A stretch of DNA of 64,000 nucleotides from Opitutus sp. ER46. Lineage in GTDB: Bacteria; Verrucomicrobiota; Verrucomicrobiia; Opitutales; Opitutaceae. Positions 1-8,110 of this stretch are shown here, piece by piece. A program made the translations under genes and the position numbers. Each line of letters begins with the position of its first letter. Position 1 is the first letter of the stretch. The notes beneath the pieces are model-generated. The model saw only the letters and a program-made list of their open reading frames with translations, had not been told where the DNA came from and ran no database searches. The stretch spans positions 558,001 to 622,000 of the forward strand of contig NZ_QAYX01000025.1 of assembly GCF_003054705.1 (NCBI RefSeq). The letters are read 5' to 3'.

Positions 1-873
1 GAGGAGCGGGCGGAGGCGCAGGCGCGGCAGGCGAGCTTCAAGATCCTGATCAACTCGTTCTACGGGTACCTGGGTTTCTCCGGGGCGCGGTTTGGCGATG
101 GCGAACTCGCGGCGGAGGTGACGCGTCGCGGGCGGGAGCTGCTGCAGGCGTTGATCGACGAGTTTGCGAAGCACGGCTGCACACTGCTCGAGGCGGATAC
201 GGACGGCATCTACCTGTCCTCCGACCGGTACTTTGACGACCCGGACGCGCTGCTGGCGAAGGTGGTGCCGATCCTGCCGGAGGGTATCGAGCTCGAGTTC
301 GACGGCCGGTATCCGGCGATGTTCTGCTACAAGGCGAAGAACTACGCGCTGTTCGACGGAGAGAAGATCATCCTGCGCGGCAGCGCGCTGCGTTCGCGCG
401 GCACCGAACCTTACCTGAAGAAGCTGACGGACGAGATGATCGCGTACCTGCTGGGCGCGGCAAAGGAGTCGCCGCTCGCGCTGGCCGAGGAGTATCGGCA
501 GAAGTTGCGGCGCCGCGCGCTTCCCGTGGAGGCGTTGGCCAAGAGCGAGTCGCTGAGTCAGAACCTCGAGGCGTACGAGCGGTTTATCGCGGAGGGCGGG
601 AAGCCGCGGCGGGCGTCGGCAGAGGCGGCACTGAAGTTGTCGCCGCGGCCGCGCATGGGCGACCGCGTGGTGTACTACATTTCCGCGATCAATCAGGGCC
701 GCGGCAGCGACTGGCAGCGTGCGCGGGCGCTGTCGCTGTTCGATCCCGAGGCCGCGCCGTACGACGCGGAGTATTATCTCGCGAAGCTGGACGACTGGCT
801 GACGCGGTACGGGCCGTACCTCGGCGTGAAGCCCGAGGAGCCGCACGGCGTGCAGGGCGAACTCGGGTTCTGA
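1..873 (+). CDS. Family B DNA polymerase, C-terminal part (gene enters from the left edge)
   Basis: The frame is open from base 1, so the start lies outside the window; 290 residues are visible. Two polymerase signatures identify it. Motif B (KILINSFYGYLG) lies at about residues 14-26, and motif C (LEADTDGIYL, with the two catalytic aspartates of the DTD triad) at about 64-73. A thumb-type KAKNYALF segment follows at about 110. Family B enzymes extend DNA on a template; in bacteria they usually act in lesion bypass or repair. What remains is the palm end and thumb; the exonuclease domain would be upstream. No downstream partner gene is apparent, because the next 240 bases hold only a palindrome array. 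The family is certain; the exact subtype is not. Confidence 0.9.
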   Translation, partial: EERAEAQARQASFKILINSFYGYLGFSGARFGDGELAAEVTRRGRELLQALIDEFAKHGCTLLEADTDGIYLSSDRYFDDPDALLAKVVPILPEGIELEFDGRYPAMFCYKAKNYALFDGEKIILRGSALRSRGTEPYLKKLTDEMIAYLLGAAKESPLALAEEYRQKLRRRALPVEALAKSESLSQNLEAYERFIAEGGKPRRASAEAALKLSPRPRMGDRVVYYISAINQGRGSDWQRARALSLFDPEAAPYDAEYYLAKLDDWLTRYGPYLGVKPEEPHGVQGELGF

Positions 874-897
874 CGCGCGCCCCGCGGCAGCGAAAAC

Positions 898-1064
898 TGT
901 CACACAATACGTGACACTGGCCCGGGGGCCGCGCGCGCTGGAAGTGTCACGCAATACGTGACACTGGCGACCGGCCCACGAGGGAACGGCGCGAAAAACT
1001 GTCACGTATTGCGTGACAGTGGGCCGCAGGGCGGTGACGCGGAAGTGTCACGTATTGCGTGACC
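898..1064. repeat. Array of four 19-bp palindromes
   Basis: Four copies of TGTCACG-N5-CGTGACA lie at 898-916, 945-963, 1000-1018 and 1046-1064. The 7-bp arms are almost invariant: copy 1 has A for G at the seventh base and copy 4 ends in C. The five central bases are CAATA in copies 1 and 2 and TATTG in copies 3 and 4, so the second pair is the exact inverse of the first. Left flanks alternate (aaac in 1 and 3, gaag in 2 and 4), which suggests a two-copy unit of about 101 bp that was duplicated and re-inverted. The array fills the gap between the polymerase and the next gene. Confidence 0.9.
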
Positions 1065-1111
1065 GTGCGCGGGGGGACGCACCGGCGACCGCGCGCGCGG
1101 TCTAGCGGCGG

Positions 1112-2713
1112 ATGCAAACGCGGCTGGCTCGCTGGTCGAGGATGGGGAGGGCGGAGCTGTGGCGCCGCGGGTGGTGGCCTTCCGGCGCCGCGACCGCGGC
1201 GGTGTCGCGCGGCGGGTGCGACGCCGAGGCGGAGCGCCGCCGACCAACGCAGCGGGCGTGGCGCGGCTGGTTGCTGGTCGGGTTGCTCCTGTTTCCGCTC
1301 GGCGTGTACGCGCCGGCGGTGTTCCACCGGTACGGGTTTCGTGATGATTACGCGGTGCTGCGGGAGGCGCGGGAGGAGTCGGGCAAGGTGTTTCAATTTT
1401 GTGCGGCGCAGGCGCGGCCACTGCTTGGGTGGCTGCAGGAGCATTCGTTCCGGTTGGCGGATGGCATCGACGACCTGCGCTGGTTGCGGCTGACGGGCAC
1501 GCTGCTGCTGGGAGTGGTGACGGCGACGCTGTTCGTCCTGCTTCGGCGGGCCGGGTGGGCGGCGGTGGAGGCGATGCTCGTGGCGGCGCTGATCGTGGTG
1601 CTCCCGAGTGCGCAGCTGATCGCGAGTTGGGCGGTGGCGTGGCCGCTGGCGGGGGCGGTGCTGCTGGCGCTCGCGGCTTTTGCGTGGGCGGAGCGCGGGT
1701 TGGGGCGGCGGGAGGGACGGGCGTGGGCGCTCGGAGGCGCGGTGGTCTTGATGGCGGCGAGCGCGCTGACCTATCAGCCGAGCGCGCAGTTTTACTGCGT
1801 GGCAATGGTGGCGGTGGCGGTGACGCGCGCCGGGCGGCCGCAGGAGACCTGGCGTTGGCTGGCGGGGCATGGCGTGGTGGCGGGAACCGGGCTGGCGCTG
1901 GCGTTTGGACTCATGCTCGCGGTGTTTGCAGCAGGCTGGCTGCCGGAGTCGAAACGCGTGGCGGTGGAGGCCGATATCCCCGGCAAGCTGGCGTGGCTGG
2001 CGGGGCGTCCGCTGCAGAACGCGCTCGCGACGATCGTGCTGAATCGGCAGGGCGGCGCGCCGGCGGTGGGGTGGACCGCACTCCTCACGGGCGCGGCGAT
2101 CGCCGCAGGGCTGGCGCGGCGCGGATGGCGCGCGGGATGGAGCGGCGTCGCGGTGGCCGGGTTGGCGGCGGCGGGCACGGTGGTGGTGAACCTGGCGGTG
2201 GCGGACCGCTGGCCCGCGTATCGCGTGATCTTCGCGTTGGCGGCGGGTGGCGTGGTGCTCCTGGCGGCGGCCCTATCGGAACTCGGGGGCCGGCGGGCGG
2301 CGCGGGGCGTACTGGCCGTGATGCTGCTCGTCGGCGCGGGGCTGGCGGCGCGGCAGAGCTTCGGGCTGGTCGCGTGGCCGCAGGGGCTGGAGCTGAACCT
2401 GCTCGAAGCAGGCGCGGCGCGGATCGATCCGGCGCTCCGGCCGAGCGTGTTTGTGCTCACGCCGCACGCCGATGAACACGCGGCGGTGAGCCGCTATGGC
2501 GACGAGTTTGGCTCGTTGACGACGGACTCCTACTGGGCGCCGAAGGAGATCCTGAAGCACATCATGCGGGCCAGGTATCCGGGAATGCCGGACGTGAACG
2601 AACGCTACCGCTTCGAATGCGGCCATCAGCTGCCCCCGGGCCGGACGTACGACGTCGTCATCGACCTGCACCGCGTGCGGGGGTATCGCCCGGCGGCGGC
2701 GCGTGAGCGGTAA
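1112..2713 (+). CDS. Polytopic membrane protein, possibly GtrII-like glycosyltransferase
   Basis: A 533-residue protein with about ten strongly hydrophobic segments between residues 50 and 430 and a soluble C-terminal tail of about 110 residues. A conserved-looking FRDDYAVL stretch follows the first membrane segment. In membrane glycosyltransferases of the GtrII and GT-C type, an acidic pair at the start of the first large outer loop is the catalytic or metal-binding site. On this basis it may transfer sugars at the periplasmic face of the inner membrane, but similarity is weak and function is not established. The start is uncertain: the first 50 residues are low-complexity and arginine-rich, so translation may begin later, near the WLLVGLLLF segment. 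It stands alone between the palindrome array and a convergent gene. Confidence 0.6.
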   Translation: MQTRLARWSRMGRAELWRRGWWPSGAATAAVSRGGCDAEAERRRPTQRAWRGWLLVGLLLFPLGVYAPAVFHRYGFRDDYAVLREAREESGKVFQFCAAQARPLLGWLQEHSFRLADGIDDLRWLRLTGTLLLGVVTATLFVLLRRAGWAAVEAMLVAALIVVLPSAQLIASWAVAWPLAGAVLLALAAFAWAERGLGRREGRAWALGGAVVLMAASALTYQPSAQFYCVAMVAVAVTRAGRPQETWRWLAGHGVVAGTGLALAFGLMLAVFAAGWLPESKRVAVEADIPGKLAWLAGRPLQNALATIVLNRQGGAPAVGWTALLTGAAIAAGLARRGWRAGWSGVAVAGLAAAGTVVVNLAVADRWPAYRVIFALAAGGVVLLAAALSELGGRRAARGVLAVMLLVGAGLAARQSFGLVAWPQGLELNLLEAGAARIDPALRPSVFVLTPHADEHAAVSRYGDEFGSLTTDSYWAPKEILKHIMRARYPGMPDVNERYRFECGHQLPPGRTYDVVIDLHRVRGYRPAAARER

Positions 2714-2728
2714 CCGGAACGCCGACAG

Positions 2729-3199
2729 CTAGGCCTGTTCCCGGAGCAGTTCCTCGATGTCGGGATCGAGCGGGCCGGGGCCCATGAGTTCGCGCAATTC
2801 CTCGGGGGTGGTGACGTAGTCGGGGATCGGGGCGGGGGAGGCAAAGCGGCGAGCGTGGAGTGCGAAGCGGAGGGCGTTGGCGAACGTGGCGCGGGCCATG
2901 GGCGCGTTGCCCATGCGGGCGTAGGAGCGGCCCGCCTCGGTGCTGAGGGCGGAGTAGAGCAGGAGCTTGTCCCGCGCGATCTCCGGCGGCTCGTCGAGCG
3001 TGAGCATCGTGAGCTGTTGCTCCGGCGTGAACTGGAAGAGCTGGTGGCGCTGGAGGTTGAACAGCCGCTCGAAACCCTGGACCACCAGTTCGAGCGCCTC
3101 CTGGTCCGCGCCGGTCGTGCGCTTGAACACGATGCGGGCAACGAGGCGGCCGACCTCGTCGATGATGCGCAGGATGTAGTCGCGGCGGGAGGTGATCAT
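2729..3199 (-). CDS. Small DUF6483-like protein of unknown function
   Basis: 156 residues from the preferred start MITSRRDYILRIIDEVGR; the frame extends 12 codons further upstream to 3235, but those residues look non-conserved. The DYILRIIDEVGR opening, followed by a helical region with a TPR-like stretch (about residues 85-115, GRSYARMGNAPMARATFANAL), resembles DUF6483 proteins of Firmicutes, whose function is unknown. It has no signal peptide or membrane segment, so it is probably cytoplasmic. The stop is 16 bases from the end of the convergent membrane protein gene. The family assignment comes from remembered pattern only and is tentative. Confidence 0.6.
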   Translation of the reverse strand: MITSRRDYILRIIDEVGRLVARIVFKRTTGADQEALELVVQGFERLFNLQRHQLFQFTPEQQLTMLTLDEPPEIARDKLLLYSALSTEAGRSYARMGNAPMARATFANALRFALHARRFASPAPIPDYVTTPEELRELMGPGPLDPDIEELLREQA

Positions 3200-3301
3200 G
3201 GCGCCGGGAGCTTCGACGAGGTTCGGGCCGCGCACAAGCGCGGCGCCGCGGCGTGACGTTTACGCCTTGGAAGCGCGGGGCGCAGCGGCACGCTCGCCGG
3301 C

Positions 3302-3625
3302 ATGGAACTGCAGCAGATGACGGAACGGGCGATGGAGATTCGGGCGCGGTTTGCGGCGCGGGAGCGCGCGAATTGCGGCCGCGAATGGACGCGCGAGGAG
3401 ATCATGCAGGGCTTCGTCGTGGACGTTGGCGATCTCATGCGGCTCGTGATGGCGAAGAACGGCCTTCGGCGCGTGGACGCGGTGGACGCCAAGCTGGGGC
3501 ACGAGTTGGCGGACTGCCTTTGGTCGGTGCTGGTGCTGGCGCGGCTGTACGACGTGGACCTCGAGCGGGAGTTCACGCAGCTGATGGCAGTTTTGGCTAA
3601 CGCCAAAACTGAAAAGGGAAGTTGA
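3302..3625 (+). CDS. MazG-like nucleotide pyrophosphohydrolase family protein
   Basis: 107 residues, the size of a single MazG domain. The helix HELADCLWSVLVLARLYDVD at about residues 63-82 matches the MazG metal-binding helix (ExxD followed by a hydrophobic stretch), and the segment around residues 30-50 is the usual preceding helix. MazG-type proteins hydrolyse nucleoside triphosphates to monophosphates and pyrophosphate and act in nucleotide-pool cleaning or stress responses. Only one EExxE-like acidic cluster is clear, so activity is inferred from the fold and not from a complete catalytic set. It is divergent from the DUF6483-like gene (103 bases apart), and a short tandem repeat lies just downstream. 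Confidence 0.7.
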   Translation: MELQQMTERAMEIRARFAARERANCGREWTREEIMQGFVVDVGDLMRLVMAKNGLRRVDAVDAKLGHELADCLWSVLVLARLYDVDLEREFTQLMAVLANAKTEKGS

Positions 3626-3673
3626 GATCGGCGGACGTCGGGTCGTGCGAAAGCGCAGCAGAGTTTTCGCGAA

Positions 3674-3732
3674 AGTATCCGGACGTTATGGGGGGAGTAT
3701 CCGGACACTATTCCTGAGTATCCGGACATTAT
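3674..3732. repeat. Three direct repeats of AGTATCCGGAC-NN-TAT
   Basis: AGTATCCGGACGTTAT (3674-3689), AGTATCCGGACACTAT (3696-3711) and AGTATCCGGACATTAT (3717-3732) repeat with a 22- then 21-base period, close to two DNA helical turns. Differences are confined to the two bases before TAT. They lie 48 bases after the MazG-like stop, in a gap between convergent genes, so they are unlikely to be promoter operators for a visible gene. Confidence 0.9.
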
Positions 3733-3931
3733 CCCGGAAGTCGCCGTCCTTTGGCGCCTTATAATTGTTGCGGTCGTCCCCTCGGTGTCCTCGGTCTTGC
3801 GATCGCGATGCCGAGATGAGGCGTGATCGAGAACGCGGACGAGAATGAGGATGTCGCGGTTTTTCCGGGTCTTCCTCCGTGTCCTCCTCCGGCCTCAGTG
3901 TACTCCGTGACGAAGAGCGAAGACGACCTTC

Positions 3932-4035
3932 GGAGGGAAAGTGAGAGTGAAAGTGAAAGGGGAGACCCCCTGGTGGGGTGGCCCCTTGATCCCGCCTGAG
4001 AGTAAGAGAAAGAGGAAGAGGAAGAGAAAGAGCTG
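3932..4035. repeat. Purine hexamer tracts around a small hairpin (element A)
   Basis: In the 434-base gap between convergent genes (3626-4059), GTGAGA/GTGAAA hexamers (3941-3958) are followed by an ACCCC/GGGGT hairpin (3965-3979). An in-phase series GAGTAA, GAGAAA, GAGGAA, GAGGAA, GAGAAA then occupies 4000-4029. A degenerate GAGAAC-like run also occurs at 3830-3852. The rest of the gap shows no convincing reading frame. The same kinds of unit recur at 22993, 26963, 27157, 33300 and 44226. Confidence 0.8.
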
Positions 4036-4059
4036 AAATTGCCCCTCACTCCCTTCTTT

Positions 4060-6285
4060 TCACGCCCAGCTCAGGTCGGTGCGGGACAGAGGGAGTTGGC
4101 GGACGCGTTTGCCGGTGGCGGCGAAGATGGCGTTGCAGACGGCGGGAGCGAGAGGCGGAAGCGCGGGTTCGCCGAGGCCGGTGGTCGGGTGGTCGGATTT
4201 CAGGAAGTGCACCTCGATCTTCGCTGGTGTGTCAGGCATGCGGAGCATCGGGTACTCGTGGAAGTTGGTCTGTACGCAGCGGCCGCGCTCGATGGCGAGC
4301 TCCTGGAACATGAGCGCGCTGAGCCCATCGATGACGGAGCCCTGCACCTGGTGTTCGGCGCCGCTGAGGTTGACGATCTGGGCGCCGACATCGCCGGTGA
4401 CGACGACGCGGTCGACTTTTAGCCGTCCCTCCCGTGAGACGGTGACCTCGGCAACTTCGGCGAAGTAGCCGCGGTGGCTGAAGTGGAACGCGATGCCGGC
4501 GCCCTGGCCGCGCTCGAAACGGCGGCGGCCCCAGTCGGCCTTGGCGGCGGCGAGATTCATCACGTTGCGCATGCGGGCGACGCTGTAGGCGCCGCCGCGC
4601 GAGCCGCCGTTAGGCACCTCGTCGCGTTCGCCGAGCAACTCGAGTCGCAACTCGAGCGGATCACGGCCCCCGGCGTGGGCGAGTTCGTCGATGAAGCTCT
4701 GGATGACCCACGCGAAGACGCAGCTTCCCGGCGCCCGCCACGGCGCCATCGGCCAGCCGGTGTCGAAGATGGTCTGCTCGGCGAGATAGTTTTCGAGCCA
4801 GCGGCCGGGAAACTCGTCGGGGTTGAGGCTGCCACCACTGCCCGGGCGCGCGCCGTTGCCGAAGGTGAAGAAGTGATTTTTCCACGCGGTAATGCGTCCA
4901 CGGGCATCGACGCCGCCCTTGAGAAAGTGGATGCCACCGGGGCGAAACGGACCGTAGCGGAGGTCGTCCTCTCGCGACCACGTGAGTTTCACGGGGGCGG
5001 AGACGCGGTGCGCGATGGCTGCGGCTTCCACGATGGGCTCGGAGTAGAGCCGGCGGCCAAAGCCGCCGCCGGAGCGGGTGATATGGAGAATAATCTTGTC
5101 GCGCAGGAGGCCGAGCGTGCGGCTGACGAGGTCGGCGCCGGCGCCCGGATTCTGGGTGGGCGCCCAGAGCTCCATGACGCCGTCGTGGAAGTGCGCGGTG
5201 CAGTTCTGCGGCTCGAGTGTCGCGTGTGATATGAACGGATACAGGTACTCGGCCTCGACGGTGTGAGCGGCGCGGCCGAGGGCGGCGACGACGTTGCCAT
5301 CGCGGCGCAGGACCTGGCCTCCGGGCGCGGCGGCCTTTTCGCGGGCCTCGGCCACGAAGGACTCCCAGCTCTGGTTGGCGACCTTGCCCTCGTCCCACGT
5401 AACCTTGAGCTGGCGGCGGGCGGAGAAGGCGGCCCAGGTCGAGTCGGCGACGATGGCGACGCCGGGAAGGAGTCCATTGAGGTTCTCGGTGCCCTCGACG
5501 ATGAAGGCGTCGCGCACGCCGGGCAGCCGCTTGATCGCGTCGAAATTGGCGCGAGTGACCTTGCCGCCGAAGGCGGGGCATTTCTCGAACACCGCGTGGA
5601 GCATGCCCGGGCGCCGGACGTCGAGGCCGTAGAGCGGCTGGCCGGTGACGACGGCGGGATTGTCGACGCCCGTGATTCGCGTGCCAAGGAGGCGGAAGTC
5701 TTTCGGGTCCTTGAGCGTGACCTCGGGAGCGGGAGGAATGGGGAGCGCGGCGGCGCGGGCGACGAGCTCGCCGTAGCGGAGGGAACGGCCGGTGGCGCGA
5801 TGGTGGACGGCGCCGTGGGCGGCGTTGCACTCGCCGGCGGGAACCGACCAGGTGACGGCTGCGGCCTGGACGAGGAGCGTGCGGGCGGTGGCACCGATCC
5901 GGTGAAACTCGCTGTAGTTGTTCGGCGTGGAGGTGCTGCCGCCGGCGGACTGACCGCCATAGGCGGGATTCAGGTCACCCTGCTCGATGACGACGTCCTT
6001 CCAGTCCACCTCGAGTTCCTCGGCGATGATCATGGGCAGGGACGTTTTTACGCCCTGGCCCATGTCGGGCTGCTTGGAGATTATGGTGACGACGCCCTGT
6101 GGAGTGATGCGGAGGAGGGCGTGCGGGGAGAAGACATCGGCGCCGTCGGCGGACGCGTTGGTGATGGTGGCGGGAGCGTTGGCGGCGGAGGAGAAGGAGA
6201 GACCGAGCAGGAGTCCACCGCCGGCGGCGGCGGAGAGTTTGAGAAAGCCCCGACGGTCGACGAGGAGAGGCGTGGCGGTGTTCAT
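4060..6285 (-). CDS. Molybdopterin-binding subunit of xanthine-oxidase-family dehydrogenase (IorB type)
   Basis: 741 residues from an ATG that overlaps the stop of the small subunit by four bases (ATGA). The N-terminus has a twin-arginine signal (DRRGFLKLS, residues 10-18, then a hydrophobic stretch), so the folded cofactor-loaded enzyme is exported. The rest matches the large subunit of molybdenum hydroxylases of the isoquinoline 1-oxidoreductase type. The motif [11 protein letters not shown] near the C-terminus carries the glutamate that serves as catalytic base in this family. Such enzymes hydroxylate N-heterocycles or oxidise aldehydes using water and pass electrons to the 2Fe-2S subunit and then to a periplasmic acceptor. 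The substrate cannot be read from sequence, and no cytochrome subunit lies nearby. The open frame continues upstream to 6690, but that part overlaps the small subunit and is discarded. Confidence 0.92.
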   Translation of the reverse strand: MNTATPLLVDRRGFLKLSAAAGGGLLLGLSFSSAANAPATITNASADGADVFSPHALLRITPQGVVTIISKQPDMGQGVKTSLPMIIAEELEVDWKDVVIEQGDLNPAYGGQSAGGSTSTPNNYSEFHRIGATARTLLVQAAAVTWSVPAGECNAAHGAVHHRATGRSLRYGELVARAAALPIPPAPEVTLKDPKDFRLLGTRITGVDNPAVVTGQPLYGLDVRRPGMLHAVFEKCPAFGGKVTRANFDAIKRLPGVRDAFIVEGTENLNGLLPGVAIVADSTWAAFSARRQLKVTWDEGKVANQSWESFVAEAREKAAAPGGQVLRRDGNVVAALGRAAHTVEAEYLYPFISHATLEPQNCTAHFHDGVMELWAPTQNPGAGADLVSRTLGLLRDKIILHITRSGGGFGRRLYSEPIVEAAAIAHRVSAPVKLTWSREDDLRYGPFRPGGIHFLKGGVDARGRITAWKNHFFTFGNGARPGSGGSLNPDEFPGRWLENYLAEQTIFDTGWPMAPWRAPGSCVFAWVIQSFIDELAHAGGRDPLELRLELLGERDEVPNGGSRGGAYSVARMRNVMNLAAAKADWGRRRFERGQGAGIAFHFSHRGYFAEVAEVTVSREGRLKVDRVVVTGDVGAQIVNLSGAEHQVQGSVIDGLSALMFQELAIERGRCVQTNFHEYPMLRMPDTPAKIEVHFLKSDHPTTGLGEPALPPLAPAVCNAIFAATGKRVRQLPLSRTDLSWA

Positions 6286-6818
6286 CGAGCGGCCTCCTGG
6301 GTGGGATGGACGGTGGCTGCGATCGTGTTCGTCGCGGCGGCAACCGCAGCAGAGTTGGGAGGGCGGGCGAGCTCGGCGGCGCGTTTGATGCCCGCGCGGA
6401 TGCGGAGGTAGGTCGCGCAGCGGCAGAGATTGCCGGCCATGGCGCCGTCGATCTCGTCGTCGCTGGGCTGCGGGTTGTTTTTGAGCAGGGCGGCCGCGGT
6501 CATGATCTGGCCGGCCTGGCAGTAGCCGCACTGCGGCACGTCGAGTTCGGTCCAGGCCTGCTGCAGCGGGTGGGTGCCACGCGGATCGAGTCCCTCGATG
6601 GTGGTCACCGCCATGCGGCCGACCGTGGAGATCGGGGTGAGGCAGGCGCGGGCGGGGACGCCGTTGAGGTGGACGGTGCAGGCGCCGCATTGGCCGATAC
6701 CGCAGCCGTACTTGGTGCCGACGAGTTCGAGGTGGTCACGGAGGACCCAGAGGAGGGGAGTGTCAGGCGCGACGTCCACGGTGCGGGACGTGCCGTTGAC
6801 GTTCACGGCGTATTTCAT
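6282..6818 (-). CDS. 2Fe-2S subunit of xanthine-oxidase-family dehydrogenase (IorA type)
   Basis: 178 residues, with two iron-sulphur sites. The plant-ferredoxin-like cluster ligands are in [17 protein letters not shown] (about residues 38-54) with a further cysteine near 63. The second cluster lies in CGYCQAGQ and [10 protein letters not shown] (about residues 97-140). It receives electrons from the molybdopterin subunit, translated immediately downstream from an overlapping ATGA. It has no signal peptide of its own and would be co-exported with the Tat-bearing large subunit, as known for this family. The C-terminal 30 residues are alanine-rich and probably flexible. Confidence 0.93.
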   Translation of the reverse strand: MKYAVNVNGTSRTVDVAPDTPLLWVLRDHLELVGTKYGCGIGQCGACTVHLNGVPARACLTPISTVGRMAVTTIEGLDPRGTHPLQQAWTELDVPQCGYCQAGQIMTAAALLKNNPQPSDDEIDGAMAGNLCRCATYLRIRAGIKRAAELARPPNSAAVAAATNTIAATVHPTQEAAR

Positions 6819-6945
6819 GGGTGTGGGACCCGGGAAGGGCCGCGGAACGTACGAAGCGCGGGCTGGCGGTCAAACGCGAGCCGGAGGCGCCTCGCGTTTG
6901 GCCGACAGCCCGCGAAGTCCAAGCAGGACATGGGGGCGCGCTGAA

Positions 6946-7300
6946 CGGCGCGCGCGACGTTGGCAGATTGCGGGTTTGAAGGTTGCAGGTTCCGAACCGC
7001 AGAGGGGGAGAACCGCGAAAGGCGCGAAGCGGCGCGAAAACCTGGGGTGGGCGGGCGCGCGCGACGTGGGCAGGTTGCAGGTTCCGAGCCACGGAAGGCC
7101 GGGAGGTGGAACCGCGAAAAGCGCGAAGGGACGCGAAAACGGGAGGCTTTCCGGGGCGGAGTTCCAGGTCGGAACGCAGATCGTAAGACGTTGCCGGCGG
7201 GGAAACCGTGCAGGTGGGAAAGCTGGCAGATTGCAGGCGCAAACCGCGGAGGGTTGGAGACCGCGAAAGGCGGGCGCGAAACGGGAGGCTTTCCGCCTAA
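6946..7300. repeat. Three diverged copies of a roughly 90-100 bp intergenic repeat
   Basis: The 515-base gap 6819-7333 holds no plausible gene. It contains three related blocks, at about 6946-7044, 7054-7147 and 7222-7292. Each runs from a GGCAGRTTGCAGG segment through ACCGCGAAAGGCGCGAAG-type sequence to CGCGAAAAC or CGCGAAACGGGAGGC. Copies 2 and 3 both end in GGGAGGCTTTCCG. The copies differ by substitutions and small gaps, so the duplication is not recent. Confidence 0.7.
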
Positions 7301-7333
7301 AGCTTACTGCTTACCGCCTCGAGCGCGCGCCGA

Positions 7334-7867
7334 TCAGGCGCGCGTGGCGGTGCGCTTCACGACCCAGTCGGTGATGGCGGCGTTGTTGAATTCGGCGCGC
7401 CAGATGAGGGCCAGAAATTCGGCCGGGTAGATGTCGTGCTCCTTGAAAAACTTCCGGTCGCCGCCGCAGCAGAACATCAGGGAGGCGGGCAGCTCGCCGC
7501 GCAGCTTGGCGCGGGCCTTCGGGATGATGCGGGGCAGCCACTCGATGCCACGGGTGGTCTCGGTTTTGGCGGGCAGGGCGTTCTCGTCGAGGACGGTGGT
7601 CGAGGGCTGGCCGTGTTGGACGTTGAGGAAGTAGTCGCGACGGATCAGCTCGATCGAGAGCGCGATGTCGAAGCCGGGCTCACCGTTGTACTTATTGTGG
7701 TCCTCCGCGTAGTCGAACACGTGCTGGGCGGTGATCCCGTTGTCCCGCAGGAACGCCAACTCGTCGGCCGAGAACATGGTGAGCGGGTCACGATGGCCGG
7801 CCAAGTGGCGCGTGACGGCCTGGTTGTACAGCGCGTGGAAGCGCGCAGCAAAGTCGTAGTGCTTCAT
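7334..7867 (-). CDS. DUF5069-like protein of unknown function
   Basis: 177 residues from MKHYDFAARFH; the frame extends 28 codons further but adds residues that look non-conserved. The segment GIEWLPRIIPKARAKLRGEL (about residues 105-124) followed by an acidic/aromatic block with FFKEHDIYPAEFLALI resembles DUF5069, a family common in Verrucomicrobia with no assigned function. No signal peptide or membrane segment is seen. The gene lies alone between the repeat region and rnr, in the same direction as both neighbouring minus-strand transcription units. The 243-base gap up to 8110 shows no feature. Confidence 0.75.
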   Translation of the reverse strand: MKHYDFAARFHALYNQAVTRHLAGHRDPLTMFSADELAFLRDNGITAQHVFDYAEDHNKYNGEPGFDIALSIELIRRDYFLNVQHGQPSTTVLDENALPAKTETTRGIEWLPRIIPKARAKLRGELPASLMFCCGGDRKFFKEHDIYPAEFLALIWRAEFNNAAITDWVVKRTATRA

Positions 7868-8110
7868 GGGTCGTTGTGCGGGACAGGAACGGGAAAGAAA
7901 GGAGCCCGGCTGGGTGCTTTGCAAATCCTCTCGATAAGAATCATTACTCATCGAGCCGGGCGTGGCCGTTCCTGGTCATGATCTTGCCTGCGGCCTGACG
8001 CGTGACGCGGCGGCGCGTTGCGCACAGAAGCTGGCGCAAGGGGGTTGCGCGAAGGGGCGGCCCCATGGACGGGAGCGATGCACGCGAACGTGTGGGGCGC
8101 GCGAGGCGGC

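Noticed and set aside
898-1064. CRISPR array
   Set aside because: Repeats are palindromic, the spacers are few and uneven (28, 36 and 27 bases), the centre is inverted in half the copies, and no cas gene is present.
3759-4049. Small minus-strand open frame rich in Ser and Leu
   Set aside because: It is translation of the hexamer repeat tract; no conserved domain or proper start.
6286-6690. N-terminal extension of the molybdopterin subunit
   Set aside because: It overlaps the iron-sulphur subunit in another frame and precedes a clear Tat signal peptide.
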